From Spirochaetaceae bacterium (lineage in GTDB: Bacteria; Spirochaetota; Spirochaetia; DSM-27196; PWMO01), in NCBI GenBank assembly GCA_007693945.1, contig RECP01000087.1, positions 62,001 through 126,000 of the forward strand: a stretch of 64,000 nucleotides of DNA. Direction: 5' to 3'. Shown here piece by piece: positions 7,828 through 16,048 of this stretch. Position numbers and translations under genes: made by a program. Each line of letters starts with the position of its first letter. The first letter of the stretch is position 1. The notes beneath the pieces are model-generated. The model was not told where the DNA came from and searched no databases. It saw nothing but the letters and a program-made list of their open reading frames with translations.

Positions 7828-9368
7828 CCGCGCAAAGGTGCCAGCGCGCGCCTTCCGGCAACCAGGTTGGCCACGATCCGGCCGCACTGTACCGCCGAGA
7901 TCACGCCCCCGGGCCACAGCGCGTAATGGCCGCACGCGTACAGGTTTTCCAGCGGTGTGCGGATCAGATTGAGCTGTGGCAGGCGAAACACCGGCGAGAC
8001 GCAGTCGTCGTAGCACCAGCCGCCGCTGGATCCTTCCGAATTGCGCGTAAAGCGTTTCAGCGATAGCGGCGTGCCGACGTCCATGAACGCTATGCGGCGA
8101 CTCAGGCCGGGTATCAGGTTTTCGGCCAGCGCTACCATCTCCTTCCCGACCTGCTGCTTGAGTTGGCGGTAGTCCGACGTGCGCGGGTGCCCCTCGCCGC
8201 CGTTGAGCCAGTGATTCTGCCAGGCGTACGAACTGTAGGTCTGCAGCGTCAGGGTTGATTTTCCGGCCGGTGCCGAACCGTTCTGCGGGCCAAAGTGGTT
8301 AAACGCCAGCCACATTCGGCTGTGCACGTCACGCGCTGAATGCACATCGGGGAAAACGACGTCGTAGTTGGGGAAGTAGAACGGGTGGTGGGCACCGCCG
8401 AGGCCGGCGGCGAGTTCGTTGTCGCTTATGTCGAGGCCGAGATAGACGCTCACCAGCCCTTCGGTCAGGCGCGATTCGCTCAGCGTACGCACCATTGACG
8501 GTCTGAAGAACTGCGGACCGAGCAGTGAGTTCACCAGCGCACGGTAATCGCCCGCGTAGACGAACGTATCGGCAGTCACGCTGTACCCGTCAGCGGTAAC
8601 CAGGCGGGCCGCACGCCGCGATGCCGATCCTGCCGGCTCGATGCCGGTTACCAGAGTATTGAAGCGAACCTCACCGCCGGCGGTTGTGAACGCGTCGATG
8701 AGGTTACGGTGCAGGCTCTGCATACCGCCGGAAGGGTACCAGTAATCGTGAGACCATAGGTGCCAGAACCCGGCAAAGAACAGGTATGGCATCCGGTAGT
8801 AACCGATCTGCGTCAGCCAGTGGCGCAGCTCGGGGTTGCGGATCACGCTGCACGCCTTCTCGCGGTAGCGAAAGGTGCTCCAGCGTTTGAGCCGCGGCAG
8901 CCAGGGCACAATGCCGGACATGCGGCCCAGGCTAAAGTCATGCAGGAGCGGGAACTCCCACGGCGTGCAGACCATTTGCAGAAAGCGGGACACCTCGCGG
9001 ATCTCGGCAAACAGCGGCTTGAAGCCCGGTTCATCGGGAAACGCCGCTCGCAGCGCATCTTCGACCGAGTCGATGCCGTCGATGGTGAAATCGAAGTCTT
9101 CACTCACCATGCGGTAGCGCGCCTTTATCCAGTCGTGCTTCTGGTAGACTCCCAGATCATCAAGGATCGGAAAGACGATTCCCAGGCTCTCGAAAGACTG
9201 GTCACCTCCGTCGAAGGAAAAACCTTGACGAGTGAACCCTGACATGTTGCCGCCGCCCTGATGGTTCTGTTCGAGCAGCAGTACCCGTTTGCCGTCGCGT
9301 GTCAGATAGTTGGCGCACACCGTGCCGGCGATACCGGCGCCTATCACTGCAACGTCGTAGTCAGCCAT
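7824..9368 (-). CDS. FAD-dependent phytoene desaturase/carotenoid isomerase-like oxidoreductase
   Basis: 514 residues. An N-terminal dinucleotide-binding motif (VAVIGAGIAGTVCANYL) followed by E-rich second strand (VLLLEQN) shows FAD binding; the C-terminal segment LYACGHYALWPGG is the family's FAD-closing motif. This fits the CrtI/CrtISO/retinol saturase superfamily, which desaturates, isomerises or saturates polyenes. No other carotenoid gene is nearby, so the substrate is open. A GGGAG lies about 8 bases upstream of ATG 9368. It is monocistronic on the minus strand, with an 84-base gap to the guanine deaminase gene that points the same way. Confidence 0.8.
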   Translation of the reverse strand: MADYDVAVIGAGIAGTVCANYLTRDGKRVLLLEQNHQGGGNMSGFTRQGFSFDGGDQSFESLGIVFPILDDLGVYQKHDWIKARYRMVSEDFDFTIDGIDSVEDALRAAFPDEPGFKPLFAEIREVSRFLQMVCTPWEFPLLHDFSLGRMSGIVPWLPRLKRWSTFRYREKACSVIRNPELRHWLTQIGYYRMPYLFFAGFWHLWSHDYWYPSGGMQSLHRNLIDAFTTAGGEVRFNTLVTGIEPAGSASRRAARLVTADGYSVTADTFVYAGDYRALVNSLLGPQFFRPSMVRTLSESRLTEGLVSVYLGLDISDNELAAGLGGAHHPFYFPNYDVVFPDVHSARDVHSRMWLAFNHFGPQNGSAPAGKSTLTLQTYSSYAWQNHWLNGGEGHPRTSDYRQLKQQVGKEMVALAENLIPGLSRRIAFMDVGTPLSLKRFTRNSEGSSGGWCYDDCVSPVFRLPQLNLIRTPLENLYACGHYALWPGGVISAVQCGRIVANLVAGRRALAPLRG

Positions 9369-9452
9369 TGTGCGACTCCCTGGCGCTAAGGGTATGCCCT
9401 GTCAGCCGGATTTTCAACGAACTGTTTTGCTCATCATTGCAGGCGGGCGCCG

Positions 9453-10751
9453 CTACCCGGAACGGCGGTAGATCTCGCGCCCGCCGACGTAGGTCGCTGC
9501 GATGCACTCTTCCCGGGCAAGCGTGAACAACGCTCCAAGCCGCTGCTCGGGCGTTGTTACAGCGTCGAGCACCGCTGCAAGAGTGCCGTCGGAGGCGGGA
9601 GCCACAATCACAAAGTCGGCCAGCATGCCGGGGTCCAGGCTGCCGACGTGGTCGCCCATGCCCAGAATAGCCGCCGGTGCGCCGGTGACGAGGTACAGCA
9701 GGGCAGCCGGGTCGAGTGCCACTCCGTCGTCGCGCTGGCGCTGCATCTCGTAGGCTGCGAGCCCTTCCTTGAAGAGACTGAAACCGGTACCGCCCCCGAC
9801 GTCACTTGCCACTGCAAACCGCATGCCGCACTTCAAGTGCTGCTGCATCGGGAAGCTGCCGCTGCCGAGGAAGGCGTTGGATGACGGACAGTGTGCCACC
9901 GCTACCTGTGCGGCAGCCATGCGCTCACACTCGTCCGGCGCGGGATGCAGGTTGTGCGCGTAGACGCTGCACCGGCCCGTCAGTCCGTATCGTTCATAGG
10001 TCGCGAAATAGTCATCGGCCCACGGAAACTGCCGCCTTACAAGTGCGATCTCATCCTGGTTCTCATTTATATGACTCTGGAACAGCAGATCACGCTGCTC
10101 ACGCATCAGCGCGCCACAGACCTCGAGCACTGCCTCGCTGCAGCTGACGGAGAAACGCGGCGTGAGCGCGTAACGCACGCCGCGTTTGTTATGCCAGCGC
10201 TTTATCAACTCTCTGCTTTCGCGGTAGCACTGGTCGGCGCTGCGTAACAGCGGAGCAGGTAGCTCACGGTCACCGAGCGCGAGGCCGGAACAGATACGCA
10301 AACCGCTGTCGGCGGCTTCCTGGAAGAACGCTTCCTGGGCTGCCGCAATATGGCTGCCGAATACCAGCGCGCCGGTCGTACCGTTGGCCGCCAGGCTTCT
10401 GAGGAAACGGCGCGCGGCGTCGCGGGCGGCAGCTTCATTGTCCAGCGCAGCCTCGGCCGGCAGTGTGCGTTCGGACAACCAGCTGAGCAGCGGTAACCCC
10501 ATCGAGCCGATGACAGGCAACTGCGGGAAGTGCACGTGGATGTCGATCATCCCGGGCAGCAGGGTTGCCCCGCTCCAATCGTGTTGCATGGCCTGTGGAA
10601 AGCGAGCCGTGAGTTCCGTGTAGTTACCAAGGTCGATGATTCTGCCGGCGTCGATTGCCAGTGCTCCATCCTCAATAGCGCGCAGGCCGGCGGTCCCGCG
10701 CAGCGGATCGCCGGGCACATCGATGATGTGAGCACGAAAAAGCTCGATCAC
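9453..10751 (-). CDS. guaD: Guanine deaminase
   Basis: 432 residues, amidohydrolase fold. It hydrolyses guanine to xanthine and ammonia. Zinc ligands include H72 and H74 in PGMIDIHVHFPQ, whose trailing FPQ is characteristic of guanine deaminases; further ligands lie in FQSHINENQDE, the YAHNLHPAPDE segment, and the SDVGGGTGFSLF motif. Start is GTG 10751; its first bases overlap the stop of the upstream adenine deaminase gene (GTGA), so the two are translationally coupled. Together they salvage or catabolise purine bases; XdhC, which matures xanthine dehydrogenase, is encoded 12 kb away. Confidence 0.88.
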   Translation of the reverse strand: MIELFRAHIIDVPGDPLRGTAGLRAIEDGALAIDAGRIIDLGNYTELTARFPQAMQHDWSGATLLPGMIDIHVHFPQLPVIGSMGLPLLSWLSERTLPAEAALDNEAAARDAARRFLRSLAANGTTGALVFGSHIAAAQEAFFQEAADSGLRICSGLALGDRELPAPLLRSADQCYRESRELIKRWHNKRGVRYALTPRFSVSCSEAVLEVCGALMREQRDLLFQSHINENQDEIALVRRQFPWADDYFATYERYGLTGRCSVYAHNLHPAPDECERMAAAQVAVAHCPSSNAFLGSGSFPMQQHLKCGMRFAVASDVGGGTGFSLFKEGLAAYEMQRQRDDGVALDPAALLYLVTGAPAAILGMGDHVGSLDPGMLADFVIVAPASDGTLAAVLDAVTTPEQRLGALFTLAREECIAATYVGGREIYRRSG

Positions 10752-12544
10752 GATGGTTCTACCGCAAGCGGAACCACGGCACCGGCGCAGACGTCCACCA
10801 GGCCGTGATCGGTCAGACGCAATTCCGGAATCACCGGAAGTCCCAGGAAGCTCAAGGTCATGAACGGCGCCGGTATACTCACGCCGAGCCCGGCTGCCGC
10901 GCGGTCTACGTCCCGCATCAGGCTCTCAACCTCCGCGAGGGGCCGTTGGCTGAGCAGCCCCGCAATCGGTAACGCCAATTCGGCTATCACTGTCCCGTCC
11001 GCGGCCACAACAAAGCCGCCGCCGAGCTCTCCCAGGCGCCTCACGGCGGTGAGGATGTCGTGATCGCTGATTCCCGCCGCCAGCACATTATGGTGATCGT
11101 GGGCAACGGTCCCGGCAATTGCTCCGCGCCTGATTCCAAGACCGGTTACCAGTCCGACCCCGATACGGCCGTGTTTACCGTGGCGCTCGACACAGACCAA
11201 CCTTGCAATATCGCGATCGGGATCGGCGATTATCGATCCGTCGCGGACGGTCGGCTTCAACCGGACCTCTCTGGTGAGGATCTGGTTGGCAACCGGTTGA
11301 ATGCAGCGTACTTCGGATTCCTTAACGGGCGCCGGCGTTCGCAGATGTTCGATAGTCAGGTCGGGAAGCTTCACGCTGTTCATGACCGCGGAGGCGGCTG
11401 CGTCGGCATCCCCGGATTGCGGGTCAAAACGGGTCTGCAAAACGCCGTTGCGAGCGATCAGTTCTCCGTTGCGATAGACGTCGAGCGCGCGAAAACCCTC
11501 CAGGTCGCTGAATACGACCAGATCGGCGAAGTAGCCGGGCGCAACGGCGCCACGCCGCGCCAGACCGAAGTAGCGCGCCGTGTTCCAGGAGGCGGCGCGA
11601 ATTGCCAGTTCCGGTGCCACGCCGGCGGTGATCGCCTTTCTGACCAGGTCATCCACGCCTCCCTCACGCAGCAAATCCGTCGGCAATCGATCATCGGTGA
11701 CGAAGCCGATGCGGTCGGCCGTTGCCGGAGTCAGCAACGGAAGCAGCGCCGCCAGGTTACGGGTTGCAGAACCCTCGCGAATCATCAGGAATGCGCCGGC
11801 ACGCAGCTTCTCGCGGGCCTCCTCCAGTTCGGTACTCTCGTGGTCCGAACCAACTCCGGACGCGAAATAGGCGTTCAGGGCGCGGCCGGTGATGCCGGGG
11901 CAGTGCCCGTCCACCACTTTGCGGTGGCGGTCTCCAAGAAAGGCTTTGGCCAGCGTCGCGCGGTCTCCGGCAATTACCGCCGGGTAGCTCATCAGCTCGC
12001 CGACACCGATAACCGCGGGATTGTCCAGCAGTCGGGCCAGTTCATCTACTCCAAGAACGGCACCCGCGGTCTCCAGCGTAGTGGACGGGACGCAGCTGGG
12101 AAGGCCGATCCAGATGTTCATCGGCGCGCCGGATGCCGACCGGATACACCACTGAAGTCCTGCGTCACCGCTGACGTTGGCGATCTCGTGCGGATCCCAG
12201 ATCAGGCTGGTGACGCCGCGGGGGGCGACTGCCTCAGCGTACGCCGCCGGTGTCACCAGCGATGATTCGATGTGCAGGTGGCCATCGATCAGTCCCGGGC
12301 TCAGGGCGCGGCCCTCAAGGTCAACCGAGGTGATGGCCTCGGAATCGTTGAACGCCGGACCCGCGCCGGCAATCAGCGGTCCGGCAACGGCAACCGATCC
12401 CGGGCAGGTTTCCATTGTTATGACGTTTACGATGCGCGCATTTCTGAGCAGCAGGTCTGCCGGCTCGCGACCGGCGGCAACCGCGACCGCGCGGGCTACC
12501 TGTTGCTGCGTTACCGTTGCCTGCGTGCTGTCGTGTTGTGGCAT
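10748..12544 (-). CDS. ade: Adenine deaminase
   Basis: 598 residues, typical of the bacterial two-metal adenine deaminases (adenine to hypoxanthine plus ammonia). Motifs: metal-binding LIDGHLHIESS near residue 90, WDPHEIANV, and the C-terminal AHDHHNVLAAGI domain unique to this family. The ATG at 12544 is preferred because a GAGGGGGG lies 4-11 bases before it; a TTG 24 bases upstream keeps the frame open but lacks a ribosome site. First gene of a two-gene unit with guaD. Confidence 0.93.
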   Translation of the reverse strand: MPQHDSTQATVTQQQVARAVAVAAGREPADLLLRNARIVNVITMETCPGSVAVAGPLIAGAGPAFNDSEAITSVDLEGRALSPGLIDGHLHIESSLVTPAAYAEAVAPRGVTSLIWDPHEIANVSGDAGLQWCIRSASGAPMNIWIGLPSCVPSTTLETAGAVLGVDELARLLDNPAVIGVGELMSYPAVIAGDRATLAKAFLGDRHRKVVDGHCPGITGRALNAYFASGVGSDHESTELEEAREKLRAGAFLMIREGSATRNLAALLPLLTPATADRIGFVTDDRLPTDLLREGGVDDLVRKAITAGVAPELAIRAASWNTARYFGLARRGAVAPGYFADLVVFSDLEGFRALDVYRNGELIARNGVLQTRFDPQSGDADAAASAVMNSVKLPDLTIEHLRTPAPVKESEVRCIQPVANQILTREVRLKPTVRDGSIIADPDRDIARLVCVERHGKHGRIGVGLVTGLGIRRGAIAGTVAHDHHNVLAAGISDHDILTAVRRLGELGGGFVVAADGTVIAELALPIAGLLSQRPLAEVESLMRDVDRAAAGLGVSIPAPFMTLSFLGLPVIPELRLTDHGLVDVCAGAVVPLAVEPS

Positions 12545-12567
12545 ACACCCCCCTCGAATTGTTGTCA

Positions 12568-12596
12568 AGCATACCCCGAGATCCGGTCCTCGTCCA
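12568..12596 (-). promoter_or_regulatory. Putative promoter of the ade-guaD unit
   Basis: Minus strand: TGGACG (12596-12591), 17-base spacer, TATGCT (12573-12568). Predicted leader of about 18 bases with the GAGGGGGG ribosome site. Confidence 0.4.
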
Positions 12597-12651
12597 CGAT
12601 TGCGTGACGGCTTCGTTACCGCGTGCAGCAGTGCCGGTCGTGCGCGCAGGC

Positions 12652-12680
12652 AAAAAAAAGCGACTGCCGGCGGCAGTCGC
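12652..12680 (-). terminator. Intrinsic terminator of the FMN-binding protein gene
   Basis: On the minus strand a perfect 10-base stem (GCGACTGCCG paired with CGGCAGTCGC, 12660-12680) is followed by eight T residues (12659-12652). It lies 29 bases after the stop of the minus-strand gene at 12709-13152. The clearest rho-independent terminator in the window. Confidence 0.85.
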
Positions 12681-12708
12681 GTATTGGAATGATCGGTTAC
12701 ACCGCCCG

Positions 12709-13152
12709 CTAGCGGCGTGCTCCGCGCAGGGCTTGACGGGCCACTCCGACAAATCCCTGGTGGCTGCTGGTGGCGCCGGTTATCACATCGACGCGAGCGG
12801 GGTCGCCAGTTTCCTTCAGCTGCTCGATGTAAGCCGGGAACGCGGTAAACTGTGTGACGTTGCCGTCACGAGCGTTGCGCCAACTCTCCGCGTAGGCGTA
12901 GTTGTTGAGCTTACTCATGGTTACGTTGCCGTCGCTGTCGCGTTCTACCTCATCGTAGTGCACCGCCACTATTCTTCCCCGCTTGACCGTTATCTCGATT
13001 AGCGAGGATCGACCGCGGGCGTCGGGATCGCCCTCCGCGTAGTAGGTGCCGTCACGATACTGAATGCTCTGCGCCATAACGGCAGTCGGCAGGAACAGCA
13101 GCGCCAGAAGCACGGCTGCGACAAACAGAAGCGTAGTGGATCTCGTTCTCAT
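12709..13152 (-). CDS. Secreted FMN-binding domain protein
   Basis: 147 residues with a signal peptide (MRTRSTTLL, hydrophobic core to about residue 25, AMAQ cleavage). The rest is one FMN_bind domain: YRDGTYYAEGDPDARG start, IEITVKRGRIVAV strand, and the covalent flavinylation motif VDVITGATSS with T128 as the expected FMN-ester threonine. Such proteins carry electrons outside the cytoplasmic membrane after modification by ApbE; no apbE is in the window. ATG 13152 has GGAGGAAG 7 bases upstream; a longer frame to 13212 has no support. Related in type to the double-domain lipoprotein at 54309-55139. Confidence 0.85.
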   Translation of the reverse strand: MRTRSTTLLFVAAVLLALLFLPTAVMAQSIQYRDGTYYAEGDPDARGRSSLIEITVKRGRIVAVHYDEVERDSDGNVTMSKLNNYAYAESWRNARDGNVTQFTAFPAYIEQLKETGDPARVDVITGATSSHQGFVGVARQALRGARR

Positions 13153-13201
13153 ACCTTTCTTCCTCCGCAGAAATAGACGCACAGATCGCCGTAGTGCTTC
13201 A

Positions 13202-13231
13202 ACTTTAGACACAGCTGATCAATAATGTCAA
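13202..13231 (-). promoter_or_regulatory. Putative promoter of the FMN-binding protein gene
   Basis: Minus strand: consensus TTGACA (13231-13226), 18-base spacer, TAAAGT (13207-13202); predicted leader about 45 bases with a GGAGGAAG ribosome site. Confidence 0.5.
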
Positions 13232-13297
13232 CTAAGTCGTCCAGCGTGGAGCCGCTGCCGGCCGTTTGGGCAGACGGTCGTATCGGCGGTCCGGCGC

Positions 13298-13326
13298 TTG
13301 TCGAACCAACGCAGTTCCTGTAATAC
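13298..13326 (+). promoter_or_regulatory. Promoter of the antiporter gene, leaderless geometry
   Basis: TTGTCG at 13298-13303, exactly 17 bases, TAATAC at 13321-13326. The GTG start codon lies 9 bases after the last base of the -10, which is where transcription should start. Confidence 0.55.
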
Positions 13327-13334
13327 TGGGCCGC

Positions 13335-14585
13335 GTGGAATTGCTGGACTTTCTCGGTGGGCATCCGTTGTGGGCGGTTGGGGCAATGCTGCTGATCGGC
13401 TACGCTCTGGGTAAGCTGGGTGAGCTCGTTCATCTGCCGGAGATTACCGGTTTCATCGTTGCCGGGCTGTTGATCGGTCCGGCGGTCATCGGTGTGGTAG
13501 GCAGCGACACGGCCCGCAGCCTCGCTGTACTGACCGAAATTGCGTTGGCCTTCATCGCGTTTACCGTCGGTGGTGCACTGCACCGCAGCACGGTGCTGCG
13601 CGTGGGTCGTGCGGTGTTGATGATGAGCGCCGGGCATCTGCTGACCGTGGGTGTCCTGGTCTGGCTGGCGCTGACGATTGCCGGTATCAGTCCTGCCGTG
13701 GCCACGCTGATGGGCGTGATTGCCGGTGCGACATCGCCGGGGACCACGGTAGCGGTGGTCCAGCGGGAGCAGGCCCGCGGCCCGTTTGTGGAACACCTGT
13801 TCGGCGTTGTCGCGGTGGTCAATGCTCTGACGATCATGCTGTTCGGGATAGTCTTTGAGTTCACTCCACTGATGATGGGCGTTGTACTGGAGGGTGCTTT
13901 GATGGCTCGCTTCGGTACAGCGATCGTGGAAGTGCTGGTTTCGATTGCGCTGGGAGCATTGAGCGGATGCGGAATTCATCTGGCAACCAGGACCGAACGT
14001 GCGCAGCCTGCGCAGGTGATCATCATGACCACCGGGTTTCTGTTTCTCAGTACCTCGGTTTCGGTTGTTGTCGGGCTCTCCCCGCTACTGCTGAATATGG
14101 CAGCCGGCGTAGCATTCGTAAATCTGTCCACCAGAAACGAAGCGGTGTTTCGTACACTGGAGCCGTTGACCCCGCCTGTCTACGCGCTATTCTTCGTGCT
14201 GGCCGGTACCAAGTTTCAGCCGATGGCATTTGCTGGTGGACCGTTGCTGCTGTTTGGCCTTGTGTATATCGGTGCACGGGTGTTCGGCGCCTGTTTTGGT
14301 GTGCGCCTGGGCGCCTGCCTGGCAAAGGTTGATCCCGGCATTGGCAGGAACCTCGGCCTCTGCCTTGTGCCTCAGGCCGGTGTCGCGCTGGGGTTGGTGC
14401 TGCTCATGGAGGGCGCCCCGGTACTCGGACAGCTGCCGCCGCCGGCGGTGGCTACCCTGCTGCAGGCGGTCAACATCGTCCTGATGGCCATCTTTGTCAA
14501 GGAGATTGTTGGCCCGCCTCTGTCAACGGCTGCACTGCGTCGCGGAGTCCGGCAGACTGCCCCGGTGGCGCTGCTGACTCGATGA
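13335..14585 (+). CDS. CPA2-family cation/proton antiporter (KefB/NapA-like membrane domain)
   Basis: 416 residues, nearly all hydrophobic: about 11-13 membrane segments. The first repeat LLIGYALGKLGELVHLPEITGFIVAG and later LGVRLGACLAK blocks are typical of CPA2 antiporters (motif split here only for description). No C-terminal RCK/TrkA domain, so it is the transport unit alone. GTG 13335 is chosen because it starts just before the first helix and coincides with the predicted transcript start. It is divergent from the FMN-protein gene and convergent with trkH, so with TrkAH it may form a local K+/Na+ homeostasis group. Ion specificity cannot be read from sequence by eye. Confidence 0.85.
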   Translation: MELLDFLGGHPLWAVGAMLLIGYALGKLGELVHLPEITGFIVAGLLIGPAVIGVVGSDTARSLAVLTEIALAFIAFTVGGALHRSTVLRVGRAVLMMSAGHLLTVGVLVWLALTIAGISPAVATLMGVIAGATSPGTTVAVVQREQARGPFVEHLFGVVAVVNALTIMLFGIVFEFTPLMMGVVLEGALMARFGTAIVEVLVSIALGALSGCGIHLATRTERAQPAQVIIMTTGFLFLSTSVSVVVGLSPLLLNMAAGVAFVNLSTRNEAVFRTLEPLTPPVYALFFVLAGTKFQPMAFAGGPLLLFGLVYIGARVFGACFGVRLGACLAKVDPGIGRNLGLCLVPQAGVALGLVLLMEGAPVLGQLPPPAVATLLQAVNIVLMAIFVKEIVGPPLSTAALRRGVRQTAPVALLTR

Positions 14586-14596
14586 CCCGGGCGCTT

Positions 14597-16048
14597 TCAG
14601 TTTCTCCAGAATGCAGGCGTGAAGATAACCAGAATGGTGAAAACCTCGAGGCGGCCGGTCATCATGATGAAACTCAGGTACCACTTGATGTAGTCCTGGA
14701 AGAACGCGTAGTTCTCTGACGGCCCGATGCGGCCGAAACCGGGACCGATGTTGCCGAGCGTTGCCAGCGCTGTGGTGAAGGAGGTAATAATACCAAACCC
14801 GCCGGAAGCCACCACCAGCGACGTCAGCAGCAGCAGGATGAGGTAGAGAAACACAAAACCGGAGATTGCGTAGAGCACGTTCTTGCGCACCGGCTGTCCG
14901 CCGAAGGTGATCTGGAACACACCCCGCGGATGCAGCAGGTACTTCATCTCGTGCACAGCCTGCTTGGCAAGGGTGACAATGCGCACGATCTTGATGCCGC
15001 CGCCGGTGGAGCCGGCACAGCCGCCGAAGAACATCAGCGTGAACAGCACCACCTGGGCGGCCTGCGGCCATAGGGCAAAATCCGTTGTGGCGTAGCCGGT
15101 TGTGGTAAGAATACTGGCGGCCTGGAAGCCGGCGTAACGCAGGCTTTGCCCGAAGCCGGAGTAGGCGCCCGAGCGCATCAGTATCAGCGCTATTACCAGA
15201 GATGCTGTCGCGAATACGCCCAGATAGCTCTTCCACTCGGTATCGCGCAGAACCGAGCTGAACTGGCGCGTCAGCGCCTTGTAGTAGAGAAAGAAATTGG
15301 TTCCGGCCAGTATCATGAAGACCGTGATCACCACGTGAACGTAAGCGCTACTGTAGTGGCCCACGCTGGCAGCCCTGGGAGAGAAGCCTCCGGTTGCCAG
15401 CGTTCCAAAGGTGTGCGTCAGCGCCTCAAAGAGGTCCAGACCGCCCAGGAGCAGCAGCGTGGTCTGAAGCACCGTCAGACCGAGATAGATCAGCCACAGA
15501 ATCTTGGCTGTCTCGGTTACCTTGGGGGTGATTTTGTCCACCGAGGGCCCCGGAGCCTCGGCCTTCATAAGTTGCAGGCCGCCGACACCCAATAGCGGGA
15601 AGACTGCCACGGTCAGCACAATGATTCCCATGCCACCCAGCCAGTGGGTCAGCGAGCGCCAGAACAACATTGAGTAGGGCAGCGCTTCAATGTCAATCAG
15701 GATCGTGGCCCCGGTGGTGGTGAATCCGGACATCGTCTCAAAAAACGCGTCCACGTAGCGCGGGATTGTGCCGGAGAGGCGGAAGGGAAGCGCTCCAAGC
15801 GCCGCGGCCGAAACCCACGCCAGCCCCACCAGTATGAAGCCGTCGCGCGGACGAAGCTGCCGGTCAGCGTTTCGCAGCAAAAAAAACAGCAGCGACGCCG
15901 CTGCGAAGGCGCCGAGGATCGGCAGCAGGAAGCCCGCCAGGGCGGCGTGTTCGCCGTAATACCAGGCGACTCCGGCCGGAATCAGCATGAAGCAGGCGAT
16001 CATGAAGAGCAGAACCGAGACGATCCGCAGGATGAGCGCGACGTTCAT
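14597..16048 (-). CDS. trkH: Trk-type potassium transport membrane subunit TrkH
   Basis: 483 residues, about ten or more membrane helices with pore loops. Selectivity-filter-like MSGFTTTGATIL near residue 110 and the HWLGGMGIIVL segment after it are diagnostic of TrkH/KtrB. The ATG at 16048 overlaps the stop of trkA by four bases (ATGA), so both subunits are made from one mRNA. It imports K+ in complex with a TrkA ring. 11 bases separate its end from the convergent antiporter gene. Confidence 0.93.
   Translation of the reverse strand: MNVALILRIVSVLLFMIACFMLIPAGVAWYYGEHAALAGFLLPILGAFAAASLLFFLLRNADRQLRPRDGFILVGLAWVSAAALGALPFRLSGTIPRYVDAFFETMSGFTTTGATILIDIEALPYSMLFWRSLTHWLGGMGIIVLTVAVFPLLGVGGLQLMKAEAPGPSVDKITPKVTETAKILWLIYLGLTVLQTTLLLLGGLDLFEALTHTFGTLATGGFSPRAASVGHYSSAYVHVVITVFMILAGTNFFLYYKALTRQFSSVLRDTEWKSYLGVFATASLVIALILMRSGAYSGFGQSLRYAGFQAASILTTTGYATTDFALWPQAAQVVLFTLMFFGGCAGSTGGGIKIVRIVTLAKQAVHEMKYLLHPRGVFQITFGGQPVRKNVLYAISGFVFLYLILLLLTSLVVASGGFGIITSFTTALATLGNIGPGFGRIGPSENYAFFQDYIKWYLSFIMMTGRLEVFTILVIFTPAFWRN

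Noticed and set aside
11060-12265. 401-codon plus-strand open frame
   Set aside because: Antisense of adenine deaminase, no family signature, no ribosome site.
12540-12568. TTGACA-N17-TATGCC as an ade promoter
   Set aside because: This would start transcription after the preferred ATG and overlap the ribosome site; the TGGACG/TATGCT pair upstream fits better.
14523-15236. 237-codon minus-strand frame inside trkH
   Set aside because: Out-of-frame shadow of trkH; trkH has clear TrkH signatures.
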